DNA from: Flaviflexus ciconiae
GTDB taxonomy: Bacteria > Actinomycetota > Actinomycetes > Actinomycetales > Actinomycetaceae
DNA: 64,000 nucleotides
NCBI RefSeq assembly: GCF_003971195.1
Contig: NZ_CP034593.1
Span: 558,001 to 622,000 of the forward strand
Direction: 5' to 3'
How positions within the stretch are numbered: position 1 is the stretch's first letter; every line of letters starts with the position of its first letter. The position numbers were made by a program, and so were the translations under genes. This document shows, piece by piece, positions 41,588-49,679 of the stretch. Below the pieces are notes generated by a model. That model had not been told where the DNA came from and did no database searches. It saw nothing but the letters and a program-made list of their open reading frames with translations.

Positions 41588-43141
41588 CTATCCCACGGAG
41601 TATCCGAGGATTGCCGGGCCCACGTACATCGTGAACAGCGTGATCAGGACGATTGCCATGAGGTTCAGCCAAATACCGACCTTGACCATCTGGCTGATCT
41701 TGATATAGCCGGAGCCGTAAGCGATGGCATTTGGTGGTGTTGCGACCGGGAGCATGAATGCACAGGTTGCTGCGAGAGCCACCGGGATGACCAGGAGCTC
41801 GACATCCACTCCCATACCGAGAGCAACGCCGCCAATGATCGGAAGGAATGCCGCCGCGGTTGCGGTATTGGAGGTCATTTCCGTCAGGAAGATGACGAGC
41901 GCGGACACCGCAATGACAATGACGATCACCGGGAGACCGTCAAGACCGGCCGCCTGGTCGCCAATCCAGAGTGAGAGCCCGGAGTAACCGAAGGCCGCCG
42001 ACAGCGCGAGACCGCCGCCGAAAAGGAGCAAGACATCCCACGGGACGCCCTTGGCCGTCTCCCAGTTGAGTAGCCCAATGCCTTCCTTGGGTTTCGCGGG
42101 AACCAGGAACAGGACAAGGGCGAGGATCATGGCGATTGTTTCGTCACCGACGGGGGAGTCCGGGAAGACTGTCGGGACGATGATCCACGAGAGCGCGGCA
42201 AGAAGGAAGATCGTCATCGTCATCTTTTCCTGGAGCGACATCGGCCCCAGCTTGGCATGGTGTTCGGCTATGAGCCCTCTGCCACCCGGGATCTCATCGA
42301 TCTCCGGCTTGTAGAGCGTCATAAGCAGCCACCAGGCGATGAGGAGGAAGCCCCAGGCGAGCGGCGTGCCAAATAACATCCACTTGCCGAAGTTCAGCGT
42401 GATCTCGTGGTTGTCCTGCAAATAACCGCGCAGCAGGGTGTTCGGGGGAGTGCCAATGAGGGTCGACAGCGAGGCGATCGAGGCAGCGTAGGCGATGCCA
42501 AGCATGAGCGCGGCACCGAACCTGGAATCCGTACCGACACGAGTGTCGATTCTGCCGACGAGAGCAAGGACGGACATGCCGATTGGAAGCATCATGACGG
42601 CGGTCGCGGTGTTTGAGATCCACATGGAAAGGAACCCGGTTGCCACCATGAAGCCAAGGACGAGCCGCTTCGGCTTGGTTCCGATGAGAAGAACTGTGCG
42701 AAGGGCGATGCGTATGTGGAGATTCCATCTCTGCATTGTGAGAGCAAGGAAGAACCCGCCCATGAACAGGAAGATGGTGGGGCTACCGTATGAGGAACCC
42801 ACCGTCCCCATCGTTGAAATCTCCATGACCGGGAAGGCAACGAGTGGAACCAGAGCAGTGGCGGCAAGGGGAATCGCCTCCGTCATCCACCAGACACCCA
42901 TGAGAACCGCAATCGCGGCGACGTAAGCAATCGTGTTGCGGTCTGTCTCGATGCCACCCTCGGTCAGTGCTGACTGGAACTCGGCAGACAAGCTTGAGGG
43001 GAAAATGTTGTATATGAGAATGGCAGCGAGCACACCCGCTGCCATACCGATCAACCGAATATTTCGCGTGCGGGCTGGTACCGGGGCTTCCTTACTGCCT
43101 TCGGACTGAGCCGACACTTCGTGAATTTCTGGGGTGCTCAC
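41588..43141 (-). CDS. DASS family (SLC13-type) dicarboxylate/anion transporter
   Basis: The 517-residue protein has about 11-12 TM segments and the DASS signature: MWISNTATAVMMLPIG (SNT motif) in the first half and FLTEMTSNTATAAAFLPI in the second half, the two Ser-Asn-Thr substrate/sodium sites. Members import succinate, fumarate, malate, citrate or sulfate, often with sodium. The substrate is unknown. The GTG at 43141 (STPEIHEV) is chosen over an upstream in-frame ATG because GGAGG lies 5 bases before it. It is a single gene, ending in the hairpin at 41505-41546, with an IS element about 350 bases upstream. Confidence 0.9.
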   Translation of the reverse strand: MSTPEIHEVSAQSEGSKEAPVPARTRNIRLIGMAAGVLAAILIYNIFPSSLSAEFQSALTEGGIETDRNTIAYVAAIAVLMGVWWMTEAIPLAATALVPLVAFPVMEISTMGTVGSSYGSPTIFLFMGGFFLALTMQRWNLHIRIALRTVLLIGTKPKRLVLGFMVATGFLSMWISNTATAVMMLPIGMSVLALVGRIDTRVGTDSRFGAALMLGIAYAASIASLSTLIGTPPNTLLRGYLQDNHEITLNFGKWMLFGTPLAWGFLLIAWWLLMTLYKPEIDEIPGGRGLIAEHHAKLGPMSLQEKMTMTIFLLAALSWIIVPTVFPDSPVGDETIAMILALVLFLVPAKPKEGIGLLNWETAKGVPWDVLLLFGGGLALSAAFGYSGLSLWIGDQAAGLDGLPVIVIVIAVSALVIFLTEMTSNTATAAAFLPIIGGVALGMGVDVELLVIPVALAATCAFMLPVATPPNAIAYGSGYIKISQMVKVGIWLNLMAIVLITLFTMYVGPAILGYSVG

Positions 43142-43494
43142 GTCGCCTCCGATCAAATGGTCACAGCGCGTGCTGTGACACATATCATTTACTTGTGTTT
43201 TGCTGGGAGCATAACTCAACAAAGTGGACGTGTCTTGGAAATTGTGAAGGCAATTTTCGGGTCTGACCAGTGAAAACGTACATAACGGACATGGAATAAA
43301 TGCGATATTTTAGTGTTTAATTAGAGCATCCCGCGCGTTTACGCTATTTGAGCACCCTTCTGGTGACCGGTTGGGTATTTATGCGTGAATTGGCGAAGAT
43401 TATTCCGTCATAACTATTTGACGCACACCGGCGTGTCTTGTGGGGAATGTGTTATCGCGACTGTTTTTGCGTTGCGAGAGCGTGCCGTGGTGTT
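43142..43494. promoter_or_regulatory. Intergenic region upstream of the DASS gene
   Basis: This 353-base region precedes the DASS transporter on the minus strand and ends at the IS target duplication. It is AT-rich in the middle (about 43180-43420) and should hold the transporter promoter, but I cannot assign one -10/-35 pair with confidence. No ORF is supported. Confidence 0.35.
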
Positions 43495-43502
43495 GGTGCC
43501 AC
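43495..43502. repeat. Left 8-bp target site duplication of the IS256 element
   Basis: GGTGCCAC directly flanks the left end of the element, and the same 8 bases flank the right end at 44950-44957. The perfect match indicates a recent insertion. Confidence 0.8.
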
Positions 43503-44949
43503 GGTCAAGTCCTTTGGTGTGGTGTAACTTTTCGGGGTTGGGTTAGGCGGTGAGGAAGAGTTCCTGGCCGGGATGGTGATCGGTTTGCCCGGTGGGGGCG
43601 TTGAGGGTGTGGATGAGTTTTCGCATGGAGACTTCGGAGAAGTAGCGCCGTTCGGTGTAGAGCCATTCTTCGTGCTGTTCTTGAAGGACAGCTCCGACTA
43701 GGCGGGTGACACTGGCAGGATCGGGGAAGATCTGGACCACGTCAGCACGACGCTTGATCTCCCGATTCAACCGCTCGATCGGATTATTGGACCAGATCTT
43801 CTTCCAATGCTCTTGAGGCATGTCAGCAAATGCTGTCAGCTCTGCTTCGGCCTGCTCGAGCATGGCTGCTACCTCGGGAAACGAGCCAGATAGACCGTCA
43901 ATGACGGTGCGGTATTGAGCTCTGACAGCCTGCGCGGTGGTCTGAGCAAAGATCGTTGAGACCAGGGCGTTGACAGGCTTAGATCGGGCTGAGCCGACTC
44001 GTTGGGTGATGTTACGGGCGAAGTGGACCCGGCACCGCTGCCAAGCCGCTCCGGGCAGGATCGCTTTGACTGCGGCTTTCAACCCCGCGTGAGCATCGGA
44101 AGTCACTACCGCCACCCCGAGCGGATCAGCGCTTGTGGCGACTTTCAGGCCGCGCTCTCGCAGGGAGCGGAGGAACTCAGTCCAAAAATCGGTGGTCTCA
44201 GAATCACCCAGTGCCATGCCCAGGATCTCGCGCTTACCCTCACCGCTGACGCCGGTGGCTATGACAAGTGCTTGAGAGACGACTCGGTTACGTACACGCA
44301 CGTCGAGATAGGTCGCATCCAGGAACAGGTAGGGGAACCAGGTGTGATCCAAGGGCCGGCCCAGGAACTGGCTTACGCCCTCGTCAATGTCAGCACAGAT
44401 ACGCGAGACGGTTGATTTTGAGATACCGGTGTCGTTGCCCAGGGCTTTGATCAGGTGATCAACCTTGCGGGTGGAGACACCATCGATCCAGGCCTGGCAG
44501 ATCACTGCATAAAGCGCTTTATCTACCCGGCGGCGCGGGGACAGCAGTGCCGGGAAGAAGGAGCCCTGACGCAGCTTAGGGATCTGTGGGTCAACTTCCC
44601 CGGCCGGGGTGGCAAGAGTCTTGGGGCGGGTGCCGTTACGGTGAGTGACCCGGTCAGGGGTGCGTTCGTGAGGGCCGGCGCCGATCTTGACGGTGGCTTC
44701 AGCATCGATGAGATCTTGAAGGCCGGCCTGGAGCAGGCGGCGGAAGACATCGTTGTGAGCAAGATCAGGGTCGGTGAGGACTTCAGAAATCAGGGTCGTC
44801 AGGGCAGACTGGTGGTGAGTCATCGTGGGATGTCGCTTTCTTGTATCTTGGTCGAACATTTGAGTCTCCCACGATGACTCCCAACAATCTTCACCATCAC
44901 CGTTGCTGGCAACCCCGCAGGAATTTACACCACACTAAGGGACTCACCC
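43503..44949 (-). mobile_element. Intact IS256-family insertion sequence, 1447 bp
   Basis: The element has one transposase gene on the minus strand and imperfect terminal inverted repeats. The left end reads GGTCAAGTCCTTTGGTGTGG and the right end, on the complementary strand, GGGTGAGTCCCTTAGTGTGG. Over 28 bases the two ends agree at 22. It is flanked by a perfect 8-bp duplication, GGTGCCAC. It sits between the DASS transporter and an aldo/keto reductase gene and interrupts neither. Confidence 0.85.
43543..44859 (-). CDS. IS256 family transposase
   Basis: The 438-residue protein is a Mutator-like DDE transposase. LFLDATYLDVRVRN holds the first catalytic Asp, VAVVTSDAHAGLKAAVKAILP the second, and the late segment WSNNPIERLNREIKRR the catalytic Glu. 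An N-terminal HTH region near residue 150 (GISKSTVSRICADID) should bind the terminal repeats. It has no frameshift or early stop, so the element can probably move. GGGAG lies 6 bases before the ATG at 44859; an internal ATG (MTHHQSALTT) is a second choice. Confidence 0.93.
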   Translation of the reverse strand: MFDQDTRKRHPTMTHHQSALTTLISEVLTDPDLAHNDVFRRLLQAGLQDLIDAEATVKIGAGPHERTPDRVTHRNGTRPKTLATPAGEVDPQIPKLRQGSFFPALLSPRRRVDKALYAVICQAWIDGVSTRKVDHLIKALGNDTGISKSTVSRICADIDEGVSQFLGRPLDHTWFPYLFLDATYLDVRVRNRVVSQALVIATGVSGEGKREILGMALGDSETTDFWTEFLRSLRERGLKVATSADPLGVAVVTSDAHAGLKAAVKAILPGAAWQRCRVHFARNITQRVGSARSKPVNALVSTIFAQTTAQAVRAQYRTVIDGLSGSFPEVAAMLEQAEAELTAFADMPQEHWKKIWSNNPIERLNREIKRRADVVQIFPDPASVTRLVGAVLQEQHEEWLYTERRYFSEVSMRKLIHTLNAPTGQTDHHPGQELFLTA

Positions 44950-44957
44950 GGTGCCAC
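44950..44957. repeat. Right 8-bp target site duplication of the IS256 element
   Basis: GGTGCCAC repeats the left flank at 43495-43502 exactly. Confidence 0.8.
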
Positions 44958-45092
44958 GCGACAGGTGCCGACCGGGCGCGAATGCTGGGATATTGCACGC
45001 TTGAGGTTGAGACTCACCAAGGGTTCCTCGGGGACAAGGCTGCGCTCCTGGCGCGAAGTGAGTTAACTCGCAGAAGCGTTTCGAGTGGTGAT

Positions 45093-46046
45093 TTAGAAGC
45101 GTTCGGGGTAGCCCCAGGCGGGTTCGGTGACGTCGGTTAGCGCCGCGAGAACAGCATCTGGAATGTCCTCGTCCAAGTCGGTGAGGATGGCGCTGAGCTG
45201 CGCCGCGGTGCGGGGACCAATGAGAGCTGCGGACACTCCGGGCCGGGATAGGACCCAGGCGAGGGACACCGTTGCGATGTCGACGCCAAGGCCATCGGCC
45301 GCCGTCGCGATAGCTTCGACGGTCTGCCGTGACTTGTCATCGAGATAGGGCTCGACGAATCCAGCAAAGTGCGGGGATGCGGCACGGGAATCCGGGGGAA
45401 TGGAGTGACGGTAGCGGCCGGCGAGGACTCCGCGTCCGAGCGATGACCAGGCGATAATGCCAGCCCCAGCATGCTCTGCAAACGGCACGATTTCTCGTTC
45501 GATGCCGCGTTGCAACAGGCTGTACTCGGTATGAACGGCGGAAAGCCGAACGCCGCGCTCGCGCAAGAGTTCGCTCATGACTCCGGCGTACCAGCCCGGG
45601 CAGTTGCCAAAGCCCACGCCGTTGATCAGCCCACGAGACGTTAAAGCGGACAAAGCATCCGCGGTCTCTTCGGGGCTGGTGACAGGGTCCGGTGCTGCGA
45701 GAACGAGGGTGTCGATCCATTCGGTGCCAAGATTTTGGAGGCTGGAACGGACGTTGCGTTCGAGGGAGGAACGGGAGGCGTCGACCCCGTCCACTCCGAG
45801 GCCAGCGCGGGACACAATATGGAGGGCGGACCGGTCAATGGCGGTGCGAAGTAGCTCACCAAGAACTGACTCGGCGGCCCCTCCACCGAAGTAGGGTGAG
45901 GAGTCGATCAGCGATCCATCAGCATCGAGAAACAGGCCAATCTGCTTCTCTGCCTCCTCGGGGGACGTGTCGCGTCCCCACGTTAGGGTTCCGAGTCCGA
46001 CGGCGGAAACGGATGTGCCGATCGTGCCAAGCTTGCGTTTTCTCAC
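45093..46046 (-). CDS. Aldo/keto reductase family protein with altered catalytic tetrad
   Basis: The 317-residue TIM-barrel protein has the AKR frame: VGLGTLTWGRDTS, LIDSSPYFGGGAAESVLGE, and a C-terminal NADPH-binding part with ALIGPRTAAQL. Catalytic Asp (48) and Tyr (52) are present. The Lys position reads IVSRAG (Arg near 80) where members have TKxG, and the His position reads LVLAAPDP (Ala near 117) where members have LHxPDP. Two of four residues of the tetrad are therefore changed, so the enzyme may be inactive or have another chemistry. The GTG start at 46046 has TAGGCT 6 bases upstream. It is divergent from uppP, with only 47 bases between starts. Confidence 0.82.
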   Translation of the reverse strand: MRKRKLGTIGTSVSAVGLGTLTWGRDTSPEEAEKQIGLFLDADGSLIDSSPYFGGGAAESVLGELLRTAIDRSALHIVSRAGLGVDGVDASRSSLERNVRSSLQNLGTEWIDTLVLAAPDPVTSPEETADALSALTSRGLINGVGFGNCPGWYAGVMSELLRERGVRLSAVHTEYSLLQRGIEREIVPFAEHAGAGIIAWSSLGRGVLAGRYRHSIPPDSRAASPHFAGFVEPYLDDKSRQTVEAIATAADGLGVDIATVSLAWVLSRPGVSAALIGPRTAAQLSAILTDLDEDIPDAVLAALTDVTEPAWGYPERF

Positions 46047-46052
46047 ACTGAG

Positions 46053-46058
46053 AGCCTA
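46053..46058 (-). promoter_or_regulatory. -10 hexamer of a probable leaderless promoter (AKR gene)
   Basis: On the minus strand TAGGCT is followed by 6 bases and the GTG at 46046. The divergent uppP hexamer lies 23 bases away, so the two promoters overlap in their upstream parts. Confidence 0.55.
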
Positions 46059-46081
46059 CTGCATTGCCCTGTTTGTGGGCC

Positions 46082-46087
46082 TAAGGT
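46082..46087 (+). promoter_or_regulatory. -10 hexamer of a probable leaderless promoter (uppP)
   Basis: TAAGGT is followed by 6 bases and the ATG at 46094. Confidence 0.55.
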
Positions 46088-46093
46088 GGCGCT

Positions 46094-46936
46094 ATGGGAA
46101 TTTTCGAAGCGGTCATCCTTGGCCTCGTTCAAGGACTCACCGAGTTCCTTCCGATTTCATCCTCTGCTCACCTGCGTATCGTCGGTGAGCTTTTCCCGTC
46201 ACTTGGGGATCCTGGCGTTACGTTTACTGCCGTTGTCCAAATCGGAACCGAGTTGGCGGTCATTGCCTACTTCCGACATGACATTTGGCGGATTTTGAAG
46301 GCGTGGTTTAACGCGTTGCCGTTTGGACCGTGGAAGGATCGAAGCCCCGAGGATCCGCAGGATGCTCGCATGGGTTGGATCGTGATAATCGGCACACTTC
46401 CGATTGTTGTTCTTGGACTCTTCCTGGAAGATGCGATCGATTCGGTGTTCCGCAATCTCTACCTGACCGCTCTCATGCTGGCCCTGTTTGCTGTGTTCCT
46501 TGGCCTCGCTGACCGCTTTGGCAAGCAGCGGAAGTCGCTTGAGAACCTCACCTTCAAGGATGGTTTGACCCTCGGGTTCGCCCAGGCAATGGCACTGGTT
46601 CCGGGTGTTTCCCGCTCCGGTGGCACAATCACGATCGGTCTGCTTCTCGGCTACACACGCGAGGCGGCTGCCCGAGTTTCCTTCCTCCTCGCGATCCCCG
46701 CGGTTCTTGGTTCCGGCTTCTATCGGCTGATCACGGACGACGGAACTGGCCCTCAAGCTGGGGCAATGCCCACACTTGTTGCGACTGTGGTGTCCTTCAT
46801 TGTTGGTTACATAGTGATCGTCTGGTTCCTTAAGCTGATCTCTACCAAGTCTTATCTGCCGTTCGTTATTTACCGGTTGCTTCTCGCCGCTGCTGTCGTT
46901 GGCCTGCTTCTCGCGGGCGTACTGTCAGCACAGTGA
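46094..46936 (+). CDS. uppP: Undecaprenyl-diphosphatase UppP
   Basis: The 280-residue integral membrane protein with about 8 TM segments matches UppP (BacA). The first motif is LVQGLTEFLPISSSAHL near residue 10, which contains the conserved EF/LPISSSAH residues, and the second is ALVPGVSRSGGTITIGL near 170. It removes a phosphate from undecaprenyl diphosphate at the membrane to recycle the lipid carrier of peptidoglycan, and higher dose gives bacitracin tolerance. It is followed by mshC after 17 bases, so the two genes may be co-transcribed. The TAAGGT box 6 bases upstream indicates a leaderless mRNA. Confidence 0.95.
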   Translation: MGIFEAVILGLVQGLTEFLPISSSAHLRIVGELFPSLGDPGVTFTAVVQIGTELAVIAYFRHDIWRILKAWFNALPFGPWKDRSPEDPQDARMGWIVIIGTLPIVVLGLFLEDAIDSVFRNLYLTALMLALFAVFLGLADRFGKQRKSLENLTFKDGLTLGFAQAMALVPGVSRSGGTITIGLLLGYTREAAARVSFLLAIPAVLGSGFYRLITDDGTGPQAGAMPTLVATVVSFIVGYIVIVWFLKLISTKSYLPFVIYRLLLAAAVVGLLLAGVLSAQ

Positions 46937-46953
46937 TTCTCAGAAAGGTTCCT

Positions 46954-48177
46954 ATGCGTTCGTGGCCTCAGCCGCATGTTCCCGAGCTTCCGGGCCGTGC
47001 GCCCGCGCTTAGCGTCATCGATACTCGCACCGGAGAGCGGGTGTCGGTTCAGGGAGCGGATGCTCGGCTATACGTATGCGGGATCACGCCGTACGACGCC
47101 ACTCATCTCGGTCATGCTTTCACCTACGTCGTATTCGACATGCTGGTGCGGACCTGGAAGGACGCGGGACTTAACGTTAACTACGCCCAGAACATCACGG
47201 ACATCGACGATCCGCTGTTCGAGCGCGCCGAAGAGACCGGTGTGAACTGGCGGGAACTTGCCGATTCTCAGATCGAACTATTCCGCACCGACATGGACAC
47301 TCTGTCGGTTCTGCCGCCCGACAACTGGGTGCCGGTCTCCGACATTCTCGATCCACTTGAGAAGAGTGTTCGCGAGCTCCTTGACGAGGGTCGCGCCTAC
47401 GGCCTGACGGGCGAAGACGGACGTACCGACTACTACCTTGAGACCACCGATGCCGACTACGCCTCCGAGCACCTGTCGCGCTTCGACCTCATCAACGTAT
47501 TCCGGGAAAACGGCGGAGACCCGGACCGTCCAGGCAAGAAGCATCCTCTCGACCCGATCGTGTGGAAGGGCGCCGTTGGCGATGACTTCCGTGCGGAAGG
47601 CGCGAAGGCGGGCGCATGGCGGCCGGGCTGGCACATTGAATGTGCACTCATTGGCCGCGACTACCTGGGTGACACCATTGATATCCAGGGCGGCGGCGCC
47701 GACCTGGTATTCCCGCATCAGGAAATGTCCCTCATGCACATGGACGACTTCCATCCCCAGGTGCAGGTCCGCGGTCAGATGAACACCGGCATGGTGGCGT
47801 ATGAGGGGCACAAGATGAGCAAGTCTCTTGGCAACCTTGTTCTCGTCTCCAAGCTTCTCCAGCGCGGCTTCGAACCCATGGTTATTCGCCTGGCTCTCCT
47901 CGGCCACGCCTGGCACTCCGATTGGGAGTACACCGATGAGGACCTGGGTCGTGCCGAGCGCAGGCTGACTCGCTGGCGCAGAGCTCACCACACGGGCGGT
48001 GCCGGTGCCCGTCAGCTCCTCGAAGATGTACGCGTACGCCTTGCCGATAATCTCGATACCCCCGGCGCTCTCGACGTGATCGATGCCTGGGCGGAAGAAA
48101 ACGAATACTCGGACGACCGCGAGGGCGCTGCCCTGTTTAAGGACATGTGCCAGGCGCTCCTGGGAGTGCACTTCTAG
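46954..48177 (+). CDS. mshC: Cysteine--GlcN-inositol ligase MshC (mycothiol synthesis)
   Basis: The 407-residue protein is related to cysteinyl-tRNA synthetase and joins cysteine to glucosaminyl-inositol in mycothiol synthesis. It has the HIGH-type motif ATHLGHAFTY near residue 50 and the KMSKS-type motif HKMSKSLGNL near 287, plus the zinc-site Cys and His pattern (YVCGITPY, WHIECALIGRDYLG). It lacks the anticodon-binding part of CysRS, and the opening MRSWPQPHVPELPG is typical of MshC. The ATG at 46954 has AGAAAGG upstream. The last base of its stop codon is the first base of the next GTG, so translation is coupled to the MauE-like gene. Confidence 0.95.
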   Translation: MRSWPQPHVPELPGRAPALSVIDTRTGERVSVQGADARLYVCGITPYDATHLGHAFTYVVFDMLVRTWKDAGLNVNYAQNITDIDDPLFERAEETGVNWRELADSQIELFRTDMDTLSVLPPDNWVPVSDILDPLEKSVRELLDEGRAYGLTGEDGRTDYYLETTDADYASEHLSRFDLINVFRENGGDPDRPGKKHPLDPIVWKGAVGDDFRAEGAKAGAWRPGWHIECALIGRDYLGDTIDIQGGGADLVFPHQEMSLMHMDDFHPQVQVRGQMNTGMVAYEGHKMSKSLGNLVLVSKLLQRGFEPMVIRLALLGHAWHSDWEYTDEDLGRAERRLTRWRRAHHTGGAGARQLLEDVRVRLADNLDTPGALDVIDAWAEENEYSDDREGAALFKDMCQALLGVHF

Positions 48178-48653
48178 TGAGCCTCGCGGCCCTGCTGTGG
48201 GCGGCGGTCCTCCTACAATCGGTCCTCGCCTCCCTGCGGGGCATGCCGGAGTCAATGCTCCGCGCCATGCGGGACCTGTTTCTCCCAAGCGGTCTCATGC
48301 GGCCAGCCGCCGCGTGGGCTCATCTGGTTCTTCAGATCATCCTGATCGGCCTCCTGATCTTCGCCAGCCGACCCGTCAGCTGGTTCTCGGGAGCGATCGG
48401 AGTGCTTCTTGCCTTCACCTACCTTGTCCTCGTTGCGCGGGCACGGGGAAGTGAATGCAGGTGCCTATCGACCAAGCCGCAACCGATCACGAACATCACG
48501 GTTCTGCGCAACGTATTCGTGCTGGCTCTGGCCATCCTTTCCATCGGAGCAGACGGTATGACCGGAGTGTCTTGGAGCCAGTGGCCCGCACTCATCCCCC
48601 TCACTGGAGTCATTTCCTGCGAAGCCGCTTCCCGTAGCGTTCGTAGAGCGTGA
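48177..48653 (+). CDS. MauE/DoxX-like integral membrane protein
   Basis: The 158-residue protein has about four TM segments (approximately residues 2-22, 35-58, 62-82 and 105-135). The segment ECRCLSTKPQPITNITVLRNVFVLALA fits the MauE/DoxX-like group of small membrane proteins that carry a Cys-x-Cys or Cys pair near TM3. MauE-type proteins are linked to disulfide and redox chemistry. The GTG at 48177 overlaps the mshC stop (TAGTG), so it is tied to mycothiol synthesis. A role in thiol redox is inference. Confidence 0.65.
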   Translation: MSLAALLWAAVLLQSVLASLRGMPESMLRAMRDLFLPSGLMRPAAAWAHLVLQIILIGLLIFASRPVSWFSGAIGVLLAFTYLVLVARARGSECRCLSTKPQPITNITVLRNVFVLALAILSIGADGMTGVSWSQWPALIPLTGVISCEAASRSVRRA

Positions 48654-48709
48654 GCTCAGACCGTATTCGGATTGGGCTTGATTGAAGTCTGAACGCACAG
48701 CTCACGCTC
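48646..48709. terminator. Inverted repeat between convergent MauE-like and nuclease genes
   Basis: GAGCGTGAGCT (48646-48656) is the exact complement of AGCTCACGCTC (48699-48709). The left arm overlaps the MauE-like stop codon. It may act as a bidirectional terminator; the 42-base loop makes this moderate. Confidence 0.4.
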
Positions 48710-48802
48710 GAACACCGGCAAGATTTAACGCTGAGCTTCGGTCACTGCTGCCGAGTCGCGGGGGCAGCTTCACCGTGAGGATAGTGATCAGGGTCCCGGT
48801 TC

Positions 48803-49627
48803 TTAGACCTGGACCTTTCGTAGCTTCTCTACCCCGGCCTCGTTGATAGGCAGTACCTCGCCGCCGAACTCGGGACAGATGGACTGGAACGAGCACCAGT
48901 TGCACAGCTTGGATTTGCGGGGCGGGAATACGCCGGTGTCGAGGCAGTCGAGGATCTGGTTCCACACCGACACGATGGTGTCTTCCACGAGCGCATTGTC
49001 CTTATCGTCGGTCCAGTAGGTCAGCGTGGAATCCGAACCCAGGTAGATGATCTGGGACTGGAGAGGCTCCTTGCCATCCGCTTCCTTGAGGAGCAGTCCG
49101 TAGGCCCTGATCTGAAAAAGTGCCTCGCTCTGGTAGTTCGGGTTTGGCATCTTCCCCGTCTTGTAGTCGACGACACGAAGATCTCCCGACGGGGCTACGT
49201 CGATGCGGTCGATGACTCCGCGGAAGCGGATACCCGAGGAAAGCTCAACGGTCAGCATTCTTTCCCGGTTGGACCTGGCGGGGCTCAGCATGACCGGGTT
49301 CTCGCGATTGAAGTACGTGCGGACGAGAGAGCGAGCCGAGTCGAGCCACGTGTCGAATGATTCTTCTTCGAAGAGCTTCTGAACCTCAGGATCCCTCTCG
49401 ACCATCGCTGCCCACCGGGGTTCCAGCAGATCCGTTGCGCGACCGATCGTTCGCTCCTGTGCGGGCAGGTCGTAGAGGTGTTCGAGGACCGAGTGGACCA
49501 GGGTGCCCTTGGTGGCGGCCGATGACGGGGGCTCCGGCACCCTGTCGATCACCCGGTATCGGAACTTCAGAGGACACTGCTTGAAGTCGTTGAGCCGGGA
49601 CACGGACAGGGCTGGGAGATAACGCAT
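48803..49627 (-). CDS. RecB-type PD-(D/E)XK nuclease with a Cys cluster
   Basis: The 274-residue protein is a stand-alone RecB-like exonuclease domain. SRLNDFKQCPLKFRY opens it, FRGVIDRIDVAPSGDLRVVDYKTGK near residue 145 holds the catalytic Asp and the D-x-K motif, and LCNWCSFQSICP near 245-256 supplies three Cys to go with the N-terminal Cys. Four such Cys bind a [4Fe-4S] cluster in AddB and Cas4 relatives. It starts at 49627, divergent from trmI. This pair beside the arc-dop-pup cluster matches the mycobacterial gene order. Its role in DNA repair is inferred from the family. Confidence 0.87.
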   Translation of the reverse strand: MRYLPALSVSRLNDFKQCPLKFRYRVIDRVPEPPSSAATKGTLVHSVLEHLYDLPAQERTIGRATDLLEPRWAAMVERDPEVQKLFEEESFDTWLDSARSLVRTYFNRENPVMLSPARSNRERMLTVELSSGIRFRGVIDRIDVAPSGDLRVVDYKTGKMPNPNYQSEALFQIRAYGLLLKEADGKEPLQSQIIYLGSDSTLTYWTDDKDNALVEDTIVSVWNQILDCLDTGVFPPRKSKLCNWCSFQSICPEFGGEVLPINEAGVEKLRKVQV

Positions 49628-49633
49628 GACGCA

Positions 49634-49639
49634 AGCCTA
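49634..49639 (-). promoter_or_regulatory. -10 hexamer of a probable leaderless promoter (nuclease gene)
   Basis: On the minus strand TAGGCT is followed by 6 bases and the ATG at 49627. Confidence 0.55.
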
Positions 49640-49665
49640 TCGAAGGGAGAGGGCTCAGCGGCCGG

Positions 49666-49671
49666 TAGACT
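49666..49671 (+). promoter_or_regulatory. -10 hexamer of a probable leaderless promoter (trmI)
   Basis: TAGACT is followed by 8 bases and the GTG at 49680. The spacer is slightly longer than in the other leaderless candidates. Confidence 0.4.
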
Positions 49672-49679
49672 CTTCGACT

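Noticed and set aside
43142..43222. An upstream ATG start for the DASS transporter
   Set aside because: It lacks a ribosome site and adds a hydrophilic tail, while the GTG at 43141 has GGAGG at a proper distance.
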